Below are positions 27,031-34,379 of a DNA stretch of 64,000 bases, piece by piece. The position numbers and the translations under genes were made by a program. Numbering within the stretch: position 1 is the first letter of the stretch; each line of letters opens with the position of its first letter. The stretch is from CBDCVN01 sp965223045 (GTDB lineage Bacteria > Deinococcota > Deinococci > Deinococcales > Trueperaceae). Below the pieces are notes generated by a model that had not been told where the DNA came from, ran no database searches, and worked only from the letters and a program-made list of their open reading frames with translations. The stretch lies in the NCBI GenBank assembly GCA_965223045.1, contig CBDCVN010000013.1, positions 558,001-622,000 on the forward strand, written 5' to 3'.

Positions 27031-27621
27031 CTATGTTGTTTGGGCCAGTTTCTCTAAAACTATTTTTGATACTGCCCTTAAAGGCTCAACAACTCCTTCA
27101 AATTTAGAAGCTACTGCTTCAAAGGCCTGAATCTCACCTCCGGGAGCAAGTACTTGAGTGACCATATCCATAGGTAAGGCATCTGGCAAATCACGCTTAT
27201 TTACTTGAATAACATAAGGTACCTCATCAAGCGACAGGTTATATTCTTTGAGATTCTCTCTTAAGTTACGTAAGGACTCGGCGTTAGCACGCAAACGGTT
27301 AGGAGCAGAATCAGCTACAAAAACCACACCATCTACACCCCGCAAGATTAACTTGCGGCTCGAATTATAAAAAACTTGTCCGGGAACTGTATATAGATGA
27401 AAGCGTGTTTTGAAGCCATTAACATCACCCAAATCAAGTGGTAAAAAGTCAAAAAATAGAGTACGTTCGTCTTCTGTAGCAAGGCTTACCATATCCCCTT
27501 TAGAATCACCAGGAACATTCTCATAGATCATCTTAAGATTAGTAGTTTTACCGGAAAGGCCTGGGCCATAGTAAACTATCTTGAAATTGATTTCACGCGC
27601 GGAAAAATTAATTGTACTCAT
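27031..27621 (-). CDS. mglA: Small Ras-like GTPase MglA
   Basis: MglA is a small GTPase that sets cell polarity. In Myxococcus it controls gliding and pilus poles, and Thermus has a structurally studied homologue. The 196-residue protein shows the P-loop YYGPGLSGKTTNLK, the switch region ATEDERTLFFDFLPLDLG, the atypical G3 block HLYTVPGQVFYNSSRK (TVPGQ in place of DTAGQ) and NKRDLPD (G4). Its ATG overlaps the stop of the roadblock gene as TAATG, so the two are translationally coupled and form the GTPase/activator pair. No pilus or gliding genes are in the window. Confidence 0.93.
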   Translation of the reverse strand: MSTINFSAREINFKIVYYGPGLSGKTTNLKMIYENVPGDSKGDMVSLATEDERTLFFDFLPLDLGDVNGFKTRFHLYTVPGQVFYNSSRKLILRGVDGVVFVADSAPNRLRANAESLRNLRENLKEYNLSLDEVPYVIQVNKRDLPDALPMDMVTQVLAPGGEIQAFEAVASKFEGVVEPLRAVSKIVLEKLAQTT

Positions 27622-28115
27622 TATTTGTTACCAAATAGCCCGTCTAAAAGCGAGTTAGCTGAATCACTCCAACTATCATCAAAGCTTACCTTTGGTACTT
27701 CCTCAGTACTAGACTCAATAGTTTCATGAATTTCTTCAACAGCTTTCTTAGTGAAAAGCTTCACGCGTCCTAGTGCAGCAGACTTATCAAAGATAGTAAC
27801 TAGTAGCGCCTTATCATCAAGTTCCTCTAGGTATGTTCCTACCTGCTCACCTTGTTGAACCATTTCCTTAAAGCCTGATTCTCCCAAAAGCTTAGCGATA
27901 GCAGTATTAGCAGAGTAGTTTGAAGCAACCAATGTGGCTAGCGAGTCTAAAGAGGGTGGTTTAGGTGCCCAGAGTGCTCTTTTATGAATAAGGACAAAAC
28001 CCTTTAAATCTATAATCATTGCATAGCGAGCATGACTCTTAGATAAAAGTTCATCTAAGCATACTTCTACTTTTTTGTAGGTCTCACCGTATAAATCAAG
28101 TGACGGTTCTAACAT
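27621..28115 (-). CDS. mglB: Roadblock/LC7 protein MglB, MglA activator
   Basis: MglB-type roadblock proteins dimerise and speed GTP hydrolysis by MglA. This 164-residue protein has the roadblock fold: an N-terminal helix, then RYAMIIDLKGFVLIHKRALW, then LATLVASNYSANTAIAKLLG and a strand block ALLVTIFDKSAALGRVKLFT. A C-terminal acidic tail ends LLDGLFGNK. The position directly upstream of mglA (1-bp overlap) is the classical arrangement. The ATG at 28115 follows TATACT by 6 nt, indicating a leaderless message for the pair. Confidence 0.88.
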   Translation of the reverse strand: MLEPSLDLYGETYKKVEVCLDELLSKSHARYAMIIDLKGFVLIHKRALWAPKPPSLDSLATLVASNYSANTAIAKLLGESGFKEMVQQGEQVGTYLEELDDKALLVTIFDKSAALGRVKLFTKKAVEEIHETIESSTEEVPKVSFDDSWSDSANSLLDGLFGNK

Positions 28116-28121
28116 AAGTCA

Positions 28122-28127
28122 AGTATA
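28122..28127 (-). promoter_or_regulatory. -10 box of leaderless mglBA promoter
   Basis: TATACT on the minus strand ends 6 nt before the ATG of mglB. This is the best match to the TATAAT consensus among the leaderless candidates in the window. Confidence 0.5.
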
Positions 28128-28196
28128 ACATTATTGTCTAGAAATAACGAGTGTAGGAAAGTACACTAAAAAGGTGGTAATGTTAGGTTTGATATT

Positions 28197-28538
28197 ATGA
28201 CTGAGAGTTTGTATGCTTTTGACTTTAGTGATTTTTTTCCATTCTTAGGACCTTTAAGTTTTGGTGCAATAGCAGGCTTTGCAGTAGGTCTTGCTATAAA
28301 AAAAACAAGTAAGGTTATGCTTATTTTTTTTGGAATCTTCTTCATTCTTGTACAAGTAGCAGCTTATTATGGCTATGTGAGCATTAATTGGTTTAGGGTT
28401 CAAGAGGCAATTAATCCTTCATTAACAACTGAATCATTAAATCAAGGTCTGCGCAATTTGATAGCCATTCTTACCTTCAACGTACCTTTTGCAGCAACTT
28501 TTATACCTATGCTCATTTTAGGTTTAAAAAAGGGTTAA
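28197..28538 (+). CDS. FUN14-domain membrane protein
   Basis: The 113-residue protein has the FUN14 layout of short hydrophobic segments: FLGPLSFGAIAGFAVGLAIK, VMLIFFGIFFILVQVAAYYG with the following Y-x-SINWFRVQEAI, and a C-terminal hydrophobic segment FAATFIPMLILGL. FUN14 proteins are small membrane proteins of poorly known function in bacteria. They are named from yeast, and mitochondrial FUNDC1 is the animal relative. The gene ends at TAA just after an A6 run. Removing one A from that run would fuse it in frame to a second FUN14-like stretch that continues across the IS3 element, so this may be the N-terminal half of a broken tandem-domain gene. Confidence 0.75.
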   Translation: MTESLYAFDFSDFFPFLGPLSFGAIAGFAVGLAIKKTSKVMLIFFGIFFILVQVAAYYGYVSINWFRVQEAINPSLTTESLNQGLRNLIAILTFNVPFAATFIPMLILGLKKG

Positions 28539-28607
28539 TTCAGTTATAACTAAGCTTTTACACACAATTCCTTTCTGGGCATTTTCGTTTTTATTAGGAT
28601 GGTTCCT
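28539..28607 (+). pseudogene. Left fragment of IS3-interrupted FUN14-like membrane gene
   Basis: The frame reads VNSVITKLLHTIPFWAFSFL then LGWF up to the target duplication CCT at 28605-28607. It continues at 29943 as LGTLFNRFVARITLWLGIVV when the IS is removed. No ATG, GTG or TTG lies in frame on this side. The frame is reached from the upstream FUN14 gene only if the A6 run near 28526-28531 loses one base, so the ancestral start is uncertain. Confidence 0.6.
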
Positions 28608-28707
28608 TGAGGTGAACCCAATTGATCGGACAAAAAATTAAGGTTAATTAAGACCTACTAAAATGATATCAAATTGAGATTACATTGTTTGTAAGCTTGA
28701 TAACAAC

Positions 28708-29544
28708 CTATCCTGTTATTATTGATTTAGTTTTCTCCTCTCTGTAAACTAATTCAGGCGTTTTGTACTGCAATGATTGATGCGGACGTTCACTGTTATA
28801 AAATTGTAAGTACTTTCCTATTTCTTCCCTTCCTTGCTCTATATTTTTGTATTCCTTTAGATATACTTCTTCATACTTTACCGTTCTCCACAACCTTTCT
28901 GTAAATATATTATCCATGTAGCACCCTCTTCCGTCCATGCTGATTGCTATTTCGTTTGCCTTCAATATATCCGTAAACTCATGACTTGTGTACTGACTAC
29001 CTTGATCTGTATTGAATATCTCTGGCTTCTCTCCTTCCAACGCCTCTTCTAATGCTTCTATACAAAACTCTGCTTTCATGCTATTCGAAACTTCCCATGA
29101 AACAACATAACGGCTATACCAATCCATTACTACTACCAGATAGCAATATCCTCCTTGCAAACGTATATACGTAATATCACTAGCCCATACCTGATTTGGT
29201 TTGTTTATGATTTTGTTTTTCAGAAGGTATGGGTAAATTTTATGTCCTTCCTTTGGTTTACTTAGTTTGGGTTTGGCATATATAGCTTGCAAACCCATCA
29301 GACACATCAAACGATATACTCTTTTATGATTGACCTTATAGCTTTCTCTATTTAGCATTGCTGTTATCTTGCGATAACCTAGAAAAGGATGATCTGTATA
29401 CAACTCATCTATCCTTTGCATCAACTTTTCATTGAGGTCACTAATTCCTGTAGGTCGATAGTAATAACTACTACGATTCAGTCTCAGTAACTCACATTGC
29501 TTAGTAATGCTCAATTGAGGGTGCCTTGGATCGACTATCAACAT
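28708..29544 (-). CDS. IS3-family transposase OrfB (integrase catalytic part)
   Basis: OrfB carries the DDE integrase core. Visible motifs are VWASDITYIRLQGGYCYLVV (first Asp), FNTDQGSQYTSHEF (second Asp) and ERLWRTVKYEEVYLKEY (Glu), and an N-terminal HTH_21-type region FLGYRKITAMLNRESYKVNH. It ends ERPHQSLQYKTPELVY, the usual tail. The open frame extends upstream of the ATG at 29544 as AQKLSQEER, so the functional product is most likely an OrfAB fusion made by -1 frameshifting from orfA. The frame is intact. Confidence 0.92.
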   Translation of the reverse strand: MLIVDPRHPQLSITKQCELLRLNRSSYYYRPTGISDLNEKLMQRIDELYTDHPFLGYRKITAMLNRESYKVNHKRVYRLMCLMGLQAIYAKPKLSKPKEGHKIYPYLLKNKIINKPNQVWASDITYIRLQGGYCYLVVVMDWYSRYVVSWEVSNSMKAEFCIEALEEALEGEKPEIFNTDQGSQYTSHEFTDILKANEIAISMDGRGCYMDNIFTERLWRTVKYEEVYLKEYKNIEQGREEIGKYLQFYNSERPHQSLQYKTPELVYREEKTKSIITG

Positions 29545-29558
29545 ACGTTCCTCTTGAC

Positions 29559-29852
29559 TCAGTTTTTGAGCCCTTTGGACAAAAAATCTAGTTCCATTTT
29601 CAATTTGCCAATCTGTTCGTACAGTGCAGCCTCTCTACGTTCTTGTAGTCTTGCTTTTCTACCTCTTAGTAATGAAAACCTTTCATGCAATGCTTCTGAT
29701 CCAGCTTTTTTCCATTCTTTAATTTGAGTGGTGTGTACACCATATTGATTTGCTAATTCTGCAAGATTCTTCTCTCCAACTATGGCTGCTGCTGCAACTT
29801 TAGCTTTGAATTCTTTCTTATATGTTTTTCTTATTCCTTTTGTCTGGCTCAT
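29559..29852 (-). CDS. IS3-family OrfA (DNA-binding part)
   Basis: This 97-residue protein has the helix-turn-helix of IS3 OrfA: KTYKKEFKAKVAAAAIVGEK, then NLAELANQYGVHTTQIKEWK. It continues into a coiled coil, RKARLQERREAALYEQIGKL, that mediates OrfA/OrfAB pairing. It binds the terminal repeats. The stop is just past a T TTT TTG slippery heptamer that lets ribosomes move to the orfB frame. Confidence 0.9.
   Translation of the reverse strand: MSQTKGIRKTYKKEFKAKVAAAAIVGEKNLAELANQYGVHTTQIKEWKKAGSEALHERFSLLRGRKARLQERREAALYEQIGKLKMELDFLSKGLKN
29580..29586 (-). promoter_or_regulatory. -1 ribosomal frameshift site of the IS3 element
   Basis: On the minus strand the orfA codons TTT TTG form the heptamer T TTT TTG. 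A -1 slip there moves reading into the orfB frame (VQRAQKLSQEER and on). The fit to the X XXY YYZ rule is exact, but frameshifting itself is inferred. Confidence 0.6.
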
Positions 29853-29939
29853 TTATATCTCCATATTCTAGATATTTTACATCTTCTATGGACCTTAATT
29901 TCGCCGGGGTTTTCTGTCCAGTTTTTGGGGGTAAGCTCA

Positions 29940-30228
29940 CCTAGGTACACTTTTCAATCGTTTCGTTGCACGTATTACTTTGTGGTTAGGTATTGTTGTG
30001 TTAATTACGATACTGCTAATTAGCTTTGGTTTAGTAGACGTCAATGCTAATAACATCAATAATCTCTTTAATACTATTTCTAGTTGGCTCCCTAAAATAG
30101 GGGGTAATATTCGCAATAATGCTTTTATACAAATAGATGGTTTAAAAGCGATTTTTTTTATCTTTGGCATAGCCCTCAGCACTTATCAAGCCAAAAATAG
30201 TACTAAGAAAACTGAAACTGTAGAATAA
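29940..30228 (+). pseudogene. Right fragment of IS3-interrupted FUN14-like membrane gene
   Basis: After the duplicated CCT the frame reads LGTLFNRFVARITLWLGIVV, LITILLISFGLVDVNANNIN, an amphipathic stretch and IDGLKAIFFIFGIALSTYQ. This repeats the order of hydrophobic blocks seen in the intact FUN14 protein just upstream. A TTG at 29980 could start an 82-residue remnant, but the natural N-terminus lies on the other side of the IS. The original product would have been either a second FUN14-like protein or the C-terminal half of a two-domain one. Confidence 0.65.
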
Positions 30229-30301
30229 ATGTTAATTTAGGTAACATAGCAAAAAATATGCTAAAGTCTTGAGGCAGTGTTATTTTAAGGAGTATTAATT
30301 T

Positions 30302-30790
30302 ATGTCTAAAAAAGGACCTGTTTACCTAACACCCCAAGGTTTAGAAAAGATCAAAGATGAGCTTAAATACTTAACTGAAGTTAGAAGGCAAGAGTTAACT
30401 GAATATATGGGCTCAGCAATTGCAGATGGTGATCTCCGTGAAAGTGCAGCTTATGATGAAGCAAGGATGTTACAAAGTGCCAATGAGGCACGTATAGCTG
30501 ATTTAGAAGAAATAATTCATCGTGCTGTAATTGTTGAGCATAAAGAGGGTGATATTGCTATTGCTCGTTTAGGGGCTACAATTGATTTGCGTGAAGTTAG
30601 TAGTGGGGAAGAGTTTACTTTCCATTTAGTAGGTACTCACGAAGCAGACTATTTGAATGGTTATATTTCTGACGAATCACCTCTTGGGAAGGCACTAGTA
30701 GAAGACGAAAAGCAAGCAAATGAAACAGTAACTGTTCAATTAGGTAAGCGCAAAGTTAAATATGATATCTTAAACATTAGTTTTGACTAA
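30302..30790 (+). CDS. greA: Transcription elongation factor GreA
   Basis: GreA enters the RNA polymerase secondary channel with its coiled-coil tip and triggers cleavage of backtracked RNA. The 162-residue length and two-domain order are normal: a coiled coil with LTPQGLEKIKDELKYLTEVR and the acidic tip IADGDLRESAAYDEAR, then a globular domain with VGTHEADYLNGYISDESPLG and KALV. The tip Asp and Glu that hold the catalytic metal are kept (DGDLRES), which makes it GreA and not the inhibitor Gfh1. AAGGAG is well placed before the ATG. It stands alone downstream of the IS3-disrupted gene. Confidence 0.93.
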   Translation: MSKKGPVYLTPQGLEKIKDELKYLTEVRRQELTEYMGSAIADGDLRESAAYDEARMLQSANEARIADLEEIIHRAVIVEHKEGDIAIARLGATIDLREVSSGEEFTFHLVGTHEADYLNGYISDESPLGKALVEDEKQANETVTVQLGKRKVKYDILNISFD

Positions 30791-30880
30791 GCTAAGCTTA
30801 AAGAACATTGCGTGTGATTGGACAGTAACCCAAATTCTAAGAATAAGCTATTATTGGAGACCTACCATAATTTTTAGAAG

Positions 30881-31384
30881 GTGCAAGTGTTTGCCTGTGT
30901 AGATGTAGATTATCGAAATAATTTAGCAATAACAGCTTGTCTTACATTTACCAAATGGACAGATGATTTGCCTTTGGCAGAATATTTAGAGGTGGTAAGT
31001 GATGTTGATGATTATGTTCCAGGACAGTTCTATCGCCGAGAGTTACCCTGTATTTTAAAAGTATTAGACAAAATTAAACACACTTTAAATATTTTAGTAA
31101 TTGATGGTTATGTGTGGCTAGGAGAAAATCATATGGGCTTAGGAGCGCATTTGTACCAAGCTCTAAATAAAAAAGTAGCCATTATTGGTGTAGCTAAAAG
31201 TAAGTACTATGAGGCAAGTCATGCTGAGGTGATAAGAGGCAAAAGCAACAAGCCACTCTATATTACTTCAGTAGGTTTAGATGAGTTAGATGCAATCCAA
31301 CTTATTGCCTCAATGGCTGGAGAATTTCGAGTGCCAACGCTTCTTAAGCATGTAGATGACCTATGTCGTAACTACAAAGCTTAA
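30881..31384 (+). CDS. Endonuclease V-family protein (short form)
   Basis: Endonuclease V nicks DNA near deaminated adenine (inosine). The 167-residue protein has the family blocks in order: VDVDYRNNLAI (first Asp, D8), YVPGQFYRRELPCIL (Glu), NILVIDGYVWLGENHMGLGA with the second Asp, and a GVAKSK motif. It lacks about 50 N-terminal and C-terminal residues compared with E. coli Nfi, yet all main metal ligands appear present, so activity is plausible. The GTG at 30881 is the stated start with AGAAGG just before it. The next gene begins one nucleotide after its stop. Confidence 0.82.
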   Translation: MQVFACVDVDYRNNLAITACLTFTKWTDDLPLAEYLEVVSDVDDYVPGQFYRRELPCILKVLDKIKHTLNILVIDGYVWLGENHMGLGAHLYQALNKKVAIIGVAKSKYYEASHAEVIRGKSNKPLYITSVGLDELDAIQLIASMAGEFRVPTLLKHVDDLCRNYKA

Positions 31385-31385
31385 A

Positions 31386-32297
31386 GTGGATTATAAATTA
31401 TTTCTAATTAAGCTCTTAGTGTTATTTATTGGTTTTTCTTCTGTGGCTCGAGCAGAAAGTAACACAGCCTTACAAGCCTTACAGACTCCTTTCTCAGTTA
31501 CTGTTTGGCACATCACTGCTTCTGAAAATGACTTTATCTTTTCTGATAGAAACTTAACCCAGTTTAGTCAGATTATGTTTGTTACACCAGTAAATAATGA
31601 TCTCAGTCTTAACCTGAGCATAAAGCATGCTATACATACTCCGCGCCTTATTCCACCTAAAGTAATTCGTGAAAAGGGTAATCCTTACTGGTCAATCACT
31701 GATAACGCCTTTCATAACCCTTTTTTTGTCGAGTTGCAAGCAGTGCAGCTTCTTCATTTGAAGAACTCAAAAGTCCGTTTGGCAGCTCATACCCAAATAG
31801 GAATAGATGCACCTGAAATATTTGGTGAGCCCATACAAAACCTCCCACATACTATATTCTCCTTCCCTTATGCGGACCACATTGGTGCTATACAATTTTA
31901 TGGTGGTTTGGGAGCAAGTGCTTTTATTGAATACCCTATTAAGGTCCCTTTTCTTACAGGTGAAAAGTCTCTTAGCCTTGGACTTCACACTGAGCTAAAC
32001 ACACTTACTCAATCCTTAGGAGCTTTAATATCTCTAAGCTATAATGCTAGGCCTGTAACGAGTAGATTGTATGTACTGATGGAAGGTTTACACACTCAGC
32101 TATATTCTTTAGAGGGTAATTATGAGCAGGGCGTGCGCTTCCTAACAGGTGCGCAAGTGAATATAACTATTTTGGAAGCACCAAAAATTGATTTGGGTGT
32201 TAAATTAGTTTATGACTACAACAGCATTAGTCCACATCTTAACCATTTTCGTCATACTTTTATTCCTAGCATCAATTTGAACTTCCCTTTAAATTGA
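31386..32297 (+). CDS. Exported protein, probable outer-membrane barrel
   Basis: I choose the GTG at 31386, one base after the endonuclease V stop. It gives the signal peptide MDYKLFLIKLLVLFIGFSSV followed by ARA and cleavage before ESN. The earlier ATG at 31356 would overlap the upstream gene. The mature region of about 280 residues is rich in alternating beta strands (for example LGASAFIEYPIKV, LSLGLHTELNTL and IDLGVKLVYDYNSI) and ends IPSINLNFPLN. This suggests a medium-size outer-membrane beta barrel. No known family was recognised. Confidence 0.6.
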   Translation: MDYKLFLIKLLVLFIGFSSVARAESNTALQALQTPFSVTVWHITASENDFIFSDRNLTQFSQIMFVTPVNNDLSLNLSIKHAIHTPRLIPPKVIREKGNPYWSITDNAFHNPFFVELQAVQLLHLKNSKVRLAAHTQIGIDAPEIFGEPIQNLPHTIFSFPYADHIGAIQFYGGLGASAFIEYPIKVPFLTGEKSLSLGLHTELNTLTQSLGALISLSYNARPVTSRLYVLMEGLHTQLYSLEGNYEQGVRFLTGAQVNITILEAPKIDLGVKLVYDYNSISPHLNHFRHTFIPSINLNFPLN

Positions 32298-32422
32298 TAG
32301 CTATTAATGTTTTATCTTTAACCTCTCAGTAGCACACCATCCCAAATAATGACCTTATTCTCCAAAACTCTTCTCCATCTGAATTGTGCTAGGGGCAGGA
32401 CTTCGTTTTGAAGCAGGCAACA

Positions 32423-32902
32423 ATGGAAAGAGGAATGTTAATAAAAACTTTTGTAGTGCTGTTTACTACTCTGTGCTTTACTTTGCTATTAGGTGCTTGT
32501 GGTTTAGAAACTTATTTACTAGTCAATACCATAACATTTTCCCCACAGCCTGTTAAATTACAAGCTGGCAAACAAGTTGAAGTAGACATAGAGTTTCAAA
32601 TTAAGAGGAGTAATGGCGATTGCCAAGTTACAGATAAAGGTACTATTGTACTTGAGCTTTTAAGAGCAGATAAAAAACTACCTATAACTTGGCTTGATAA
32701 CAATCAATTCTTGCCAAACCCAGTTGCTTTTAGTGGCAATATTCGCAAAAAGAAGATGTGTCTAGTTGAGGCTAATTTAATTTTTAGTACCAGAGAGACC
32801 ACTCCTTTGGGTTCACAACGTCTGAAAATTTTTTTAGAAGTAACTTCTTTAGGTAAGCAGGCAAAACAGTATGTGGATTTTCTAGTTGAAATTGTTCCTT
32901 AA
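32423..32902 (+). CDS. Predicted lipoprotein
   Basis: The N-terminus MERGMLIKTFVVLFTTLCFT ends in LLLGACG, a clean lipobox, so the mature protein of about 130 residues is lipidated on Cys. It then shows about seven beta strands with two further cysteines and looks like one immunoglobulin-type sandwich. Alternative starts are a TTG at 32408 and an ATG at 32435, but all give the same mature protein. Its stop overlaps the stop of the convergent sugar kinase by 4 bp (TTAA). The function is unknown, perhaps envelope-related like its upstream neighbour. Confidence 0.7.
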   Translation: MERGMLIKTFVVLFTTLCFTLLLGACGLETYLLVNTITFSPQPVKLQAGKQVEVDIEFQIKRSNGDCQVTDKGTIVLELLRADKKLPITWLDNNQFLPNPVAFSGNIRKKKMCLVEANLIFSTRETTPLGSQRLKIFLEVTSLGKQAKQYVDFLVEIVP

Positions 32903-33840
32903 GTTTTACTTGTCGTTTTTTGAGTGTAATGCTCGAGTTCTTCTTCATTTAATTTGTAACGTTGTGCTCCTATCATTGTAGCATTTAATGCTCCTGCAAT
33001 ATTACCTAATCGAGCAGCATACTTTAGATCATAACCTTGCATAATACCGTGAGCAAAAGCAGCAGTATAGTAATCACCTGCACCTGTGGAGTCAATAATA
33101 TTATCAAGTTCTAGGGCTTCGACTAGTTCGGTTATCTCAGGGGTTATTACTATAGAACCAAAAGCCCCTACCTTAACCAAGACTCGCTTAATACCTTGCG
33201 AAGCCAACCAAACTACTGCGTCAGAAATAGTTTCTTCATTAGTTAGGGTAAAAAGTTCCTGCTCATTCATAAGTAAGTAATCAACATCTGCAATCAGCGG
33301 GATGAAACTTTCATGTAGAGCATTGACTGCTCCACTACCCATATCAACAAATATTGTTAAGTGGCTTTCTTTAGCTATTTCCAGAACCTTCACTGCGTAT
33401 TCTCGTTGTAAACCGCCAATTAAGCTATATGCACTTATTACCAAAGCATCACAAGATTTAACATCTGTAGCTTTTAACTGATCAACATTAAGGCTACGAC
33501 TTGCTCCCGGTGAGCTAATCATGGTCCGTCTAGCGTCAGGTGTTATTAATAGAGTAACATTACTAGTCTGTAAATGCTCATCAACTTGTATTAAAGAATT
33601 ATCTACACCTTCAGCACGCAAATTCTTAAGAGCGTATTCAGCAAAAGCTCCCTTTCCTACCCTTGTAGCAATTTTCACCTTATGATTAAGGCGGGCTAAA
33701 GCCATAGCTACTGTTCCGCCTGCTCCACCAGGCTCTAAAGAAGCCTTAGTTGCAGTGATTTCAGTACCTATCTCAGGTAAGGATTCTATAAAGTACATTT
33801 GATCAACTGTGGCGTCACCTATAACAAAAAACTGGGCCAT
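32899..33840 (-). CDS. PfkB/ribokinase-family carbohydrate kinase
   Basis: Members phosphorylate sugars or nucleosides using ATP. The 313-residue protein has the family start FFVIGDATVDQMYFIESLPE, signature 1 EPGGAGGTVAMALARLNHKV near residue 35 and signature 2 NIIDSTGAGDYYTAAFAHGI near residue 245. The catalytic Asp sits in STGAGD. ADVDYLLMNEQELFTL is the standard nucleotide-side motif. The substrate cannot be read from the sequence. There is no neighbouring transporter or sugar pathway gene. The start ATG at 33840 has no Shine-Dalgarno. Confidence 0.88.
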   Translation of the reverse strand: MAQFFVIGDATVDQMYFIESLPEIGTEITATKASLEPGGAGGTVAMALARLNHKVKIATRVGKGAFAEYALKNLRAEGVDNSLIQVDEHLQTSNVTLLITPDARRTMISSPGASRSLNVDQLKATDVKSCDALVISAYSLIGGLQREYAVKVLEIAKESHLTIFVDMGSGAVNALHESFIPLIADVDYLLMNEQELFTLTNEETISDAVVWLASQGIKRVLVKVGAFGSIVITPEITELVEALELDNIIDSTGAGDYYTAAFAHGIMQGYDLKYAARLGNIAGALNATMIGAQRYKLNEEELEHYTQKTTSKT

Positions 33841-33904
33841 TATATTTTATTACTCCTGCAAAATGCTTCTACTGACATCAAACCCTGCTAGAATCTCAAT
33901 ACTT

Positions 33905-34099
33905 ATGACAAAATGTAAGTACTACATAGTATGTAAATCTTACACTGATCACAAAAATTTTGGGCAAAATGACATAAAGTCTCGCTTAGCTATAAATTAT
34001 AGTTTAAGTAGCAAATGCATTATGTGTGGTCAATCACAAAAATTAAAGAACTTAATTAACTCAATGATCCTAGACTATAGCAGAGGAAAGGATCGCTAA
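33905..34099 (+). CDS. Possible small Cys-rich protein
   Basis: This 64-codon frame in a 539-bp gap encodes MTKCKYYIVCKSYTDHKNFG, a middle section and SKCIMCGQSQKLKNLI. The CxxxxxC and CxxC spacing could be a small zinc ribbon. There is no strong ribosome site and no neighbour to support it. It may be chance or a remnant. Confidence 0.3.
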   Translation: MTKCKYYIVCKSYTDHKNFGQNDIKSRLAINYSLSSKCIMCGQSQKLKNLINSMILDYSRGKDR

Positions 34100-34167
34100 A
34101 CTCTATATATTATTACAGCGCAATGTTATCAATTTGTAGGAATTTTGCTCTATAAATCACAGAATTT

Positions 34168-34320
34168 TTAAGTGATTTCTTGCAAGCGGATAGCATAGAG
34201 GGCATTTTCGAGCAATGTTGCGCCGTAGTAATATTCCCTAGCTAATTTAAAGCCATAAGGAAGTTTAACATTTTTTCTTTTAAAGGTATAATTTATGTAG
34301 TTCTGGTTAGCAAGTTGCAT
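34168..34320 (-). CDS. Possible 50-residue protein
   Basis: The minus-strand frame from ATG at 34320 reads MQLANQNYINYTFKRKNVKL, PYGFKLAREYYYGATLLENA and LYAIRLQEIT. The composition and codon use look genuinely coding (few rare residues, an amphipathic helix at the end), and no stop interrupts it. It lacks a Shine-Dalgarno. TATCAA lies 6 nt before the ATG, close to the leaderless -10 pattern of the window. It is divergent from prs. The function is unknown. Confidence 0.45.
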   Translation of the reverse strand: MQLANQNYINYTFKRKNVKLPYGFKLAREYYYGATLLENALYAIRLQEIT

Positions 34321-34379
34321 TTAGACTTGATACCAAAAATCTTTTGCAAAACAGTAAATTTGCAAGAATAAGGTAGAGG

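Larger units (their letters stand above)
28608..29939 (-). mobile_element. IS3-family insertion sequence (IS150-like ends), 1332 bp
   Basis: Left end TGAGGTGAACCC...GGACA and right end (complement) TGAGCTTACCCCC...GGACA are imperfect inverted repeats, with GGACA completed at position 25 in both. The element is flanked by the 3-bp duplication CCT at 28605-28607 and 29940-29942. It carries overlapping orfA and orfB on the minus strand with a frameshift signal. Its removal restores an open frame through the host membrane gene. It contains no CTCGAG. Confidence 0.9.

Noticed and set aside
28525..28531. A AAA AAG in the FUN14 gene as a -1 frameshift site producing the downstream FUN14-like part
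   Set aside because: A -1 shift reads into a stop within a few codons. Only loss of one base (the +1 frame) joins the downstream part, so classic -1 frameshifting does not explain it.
34201..34320. Possible 5' regulatory RNA upstream of prs
   Set aside because: No conserved riboswitch element was seen. The stretch reads better as a small minus-strand ORF.
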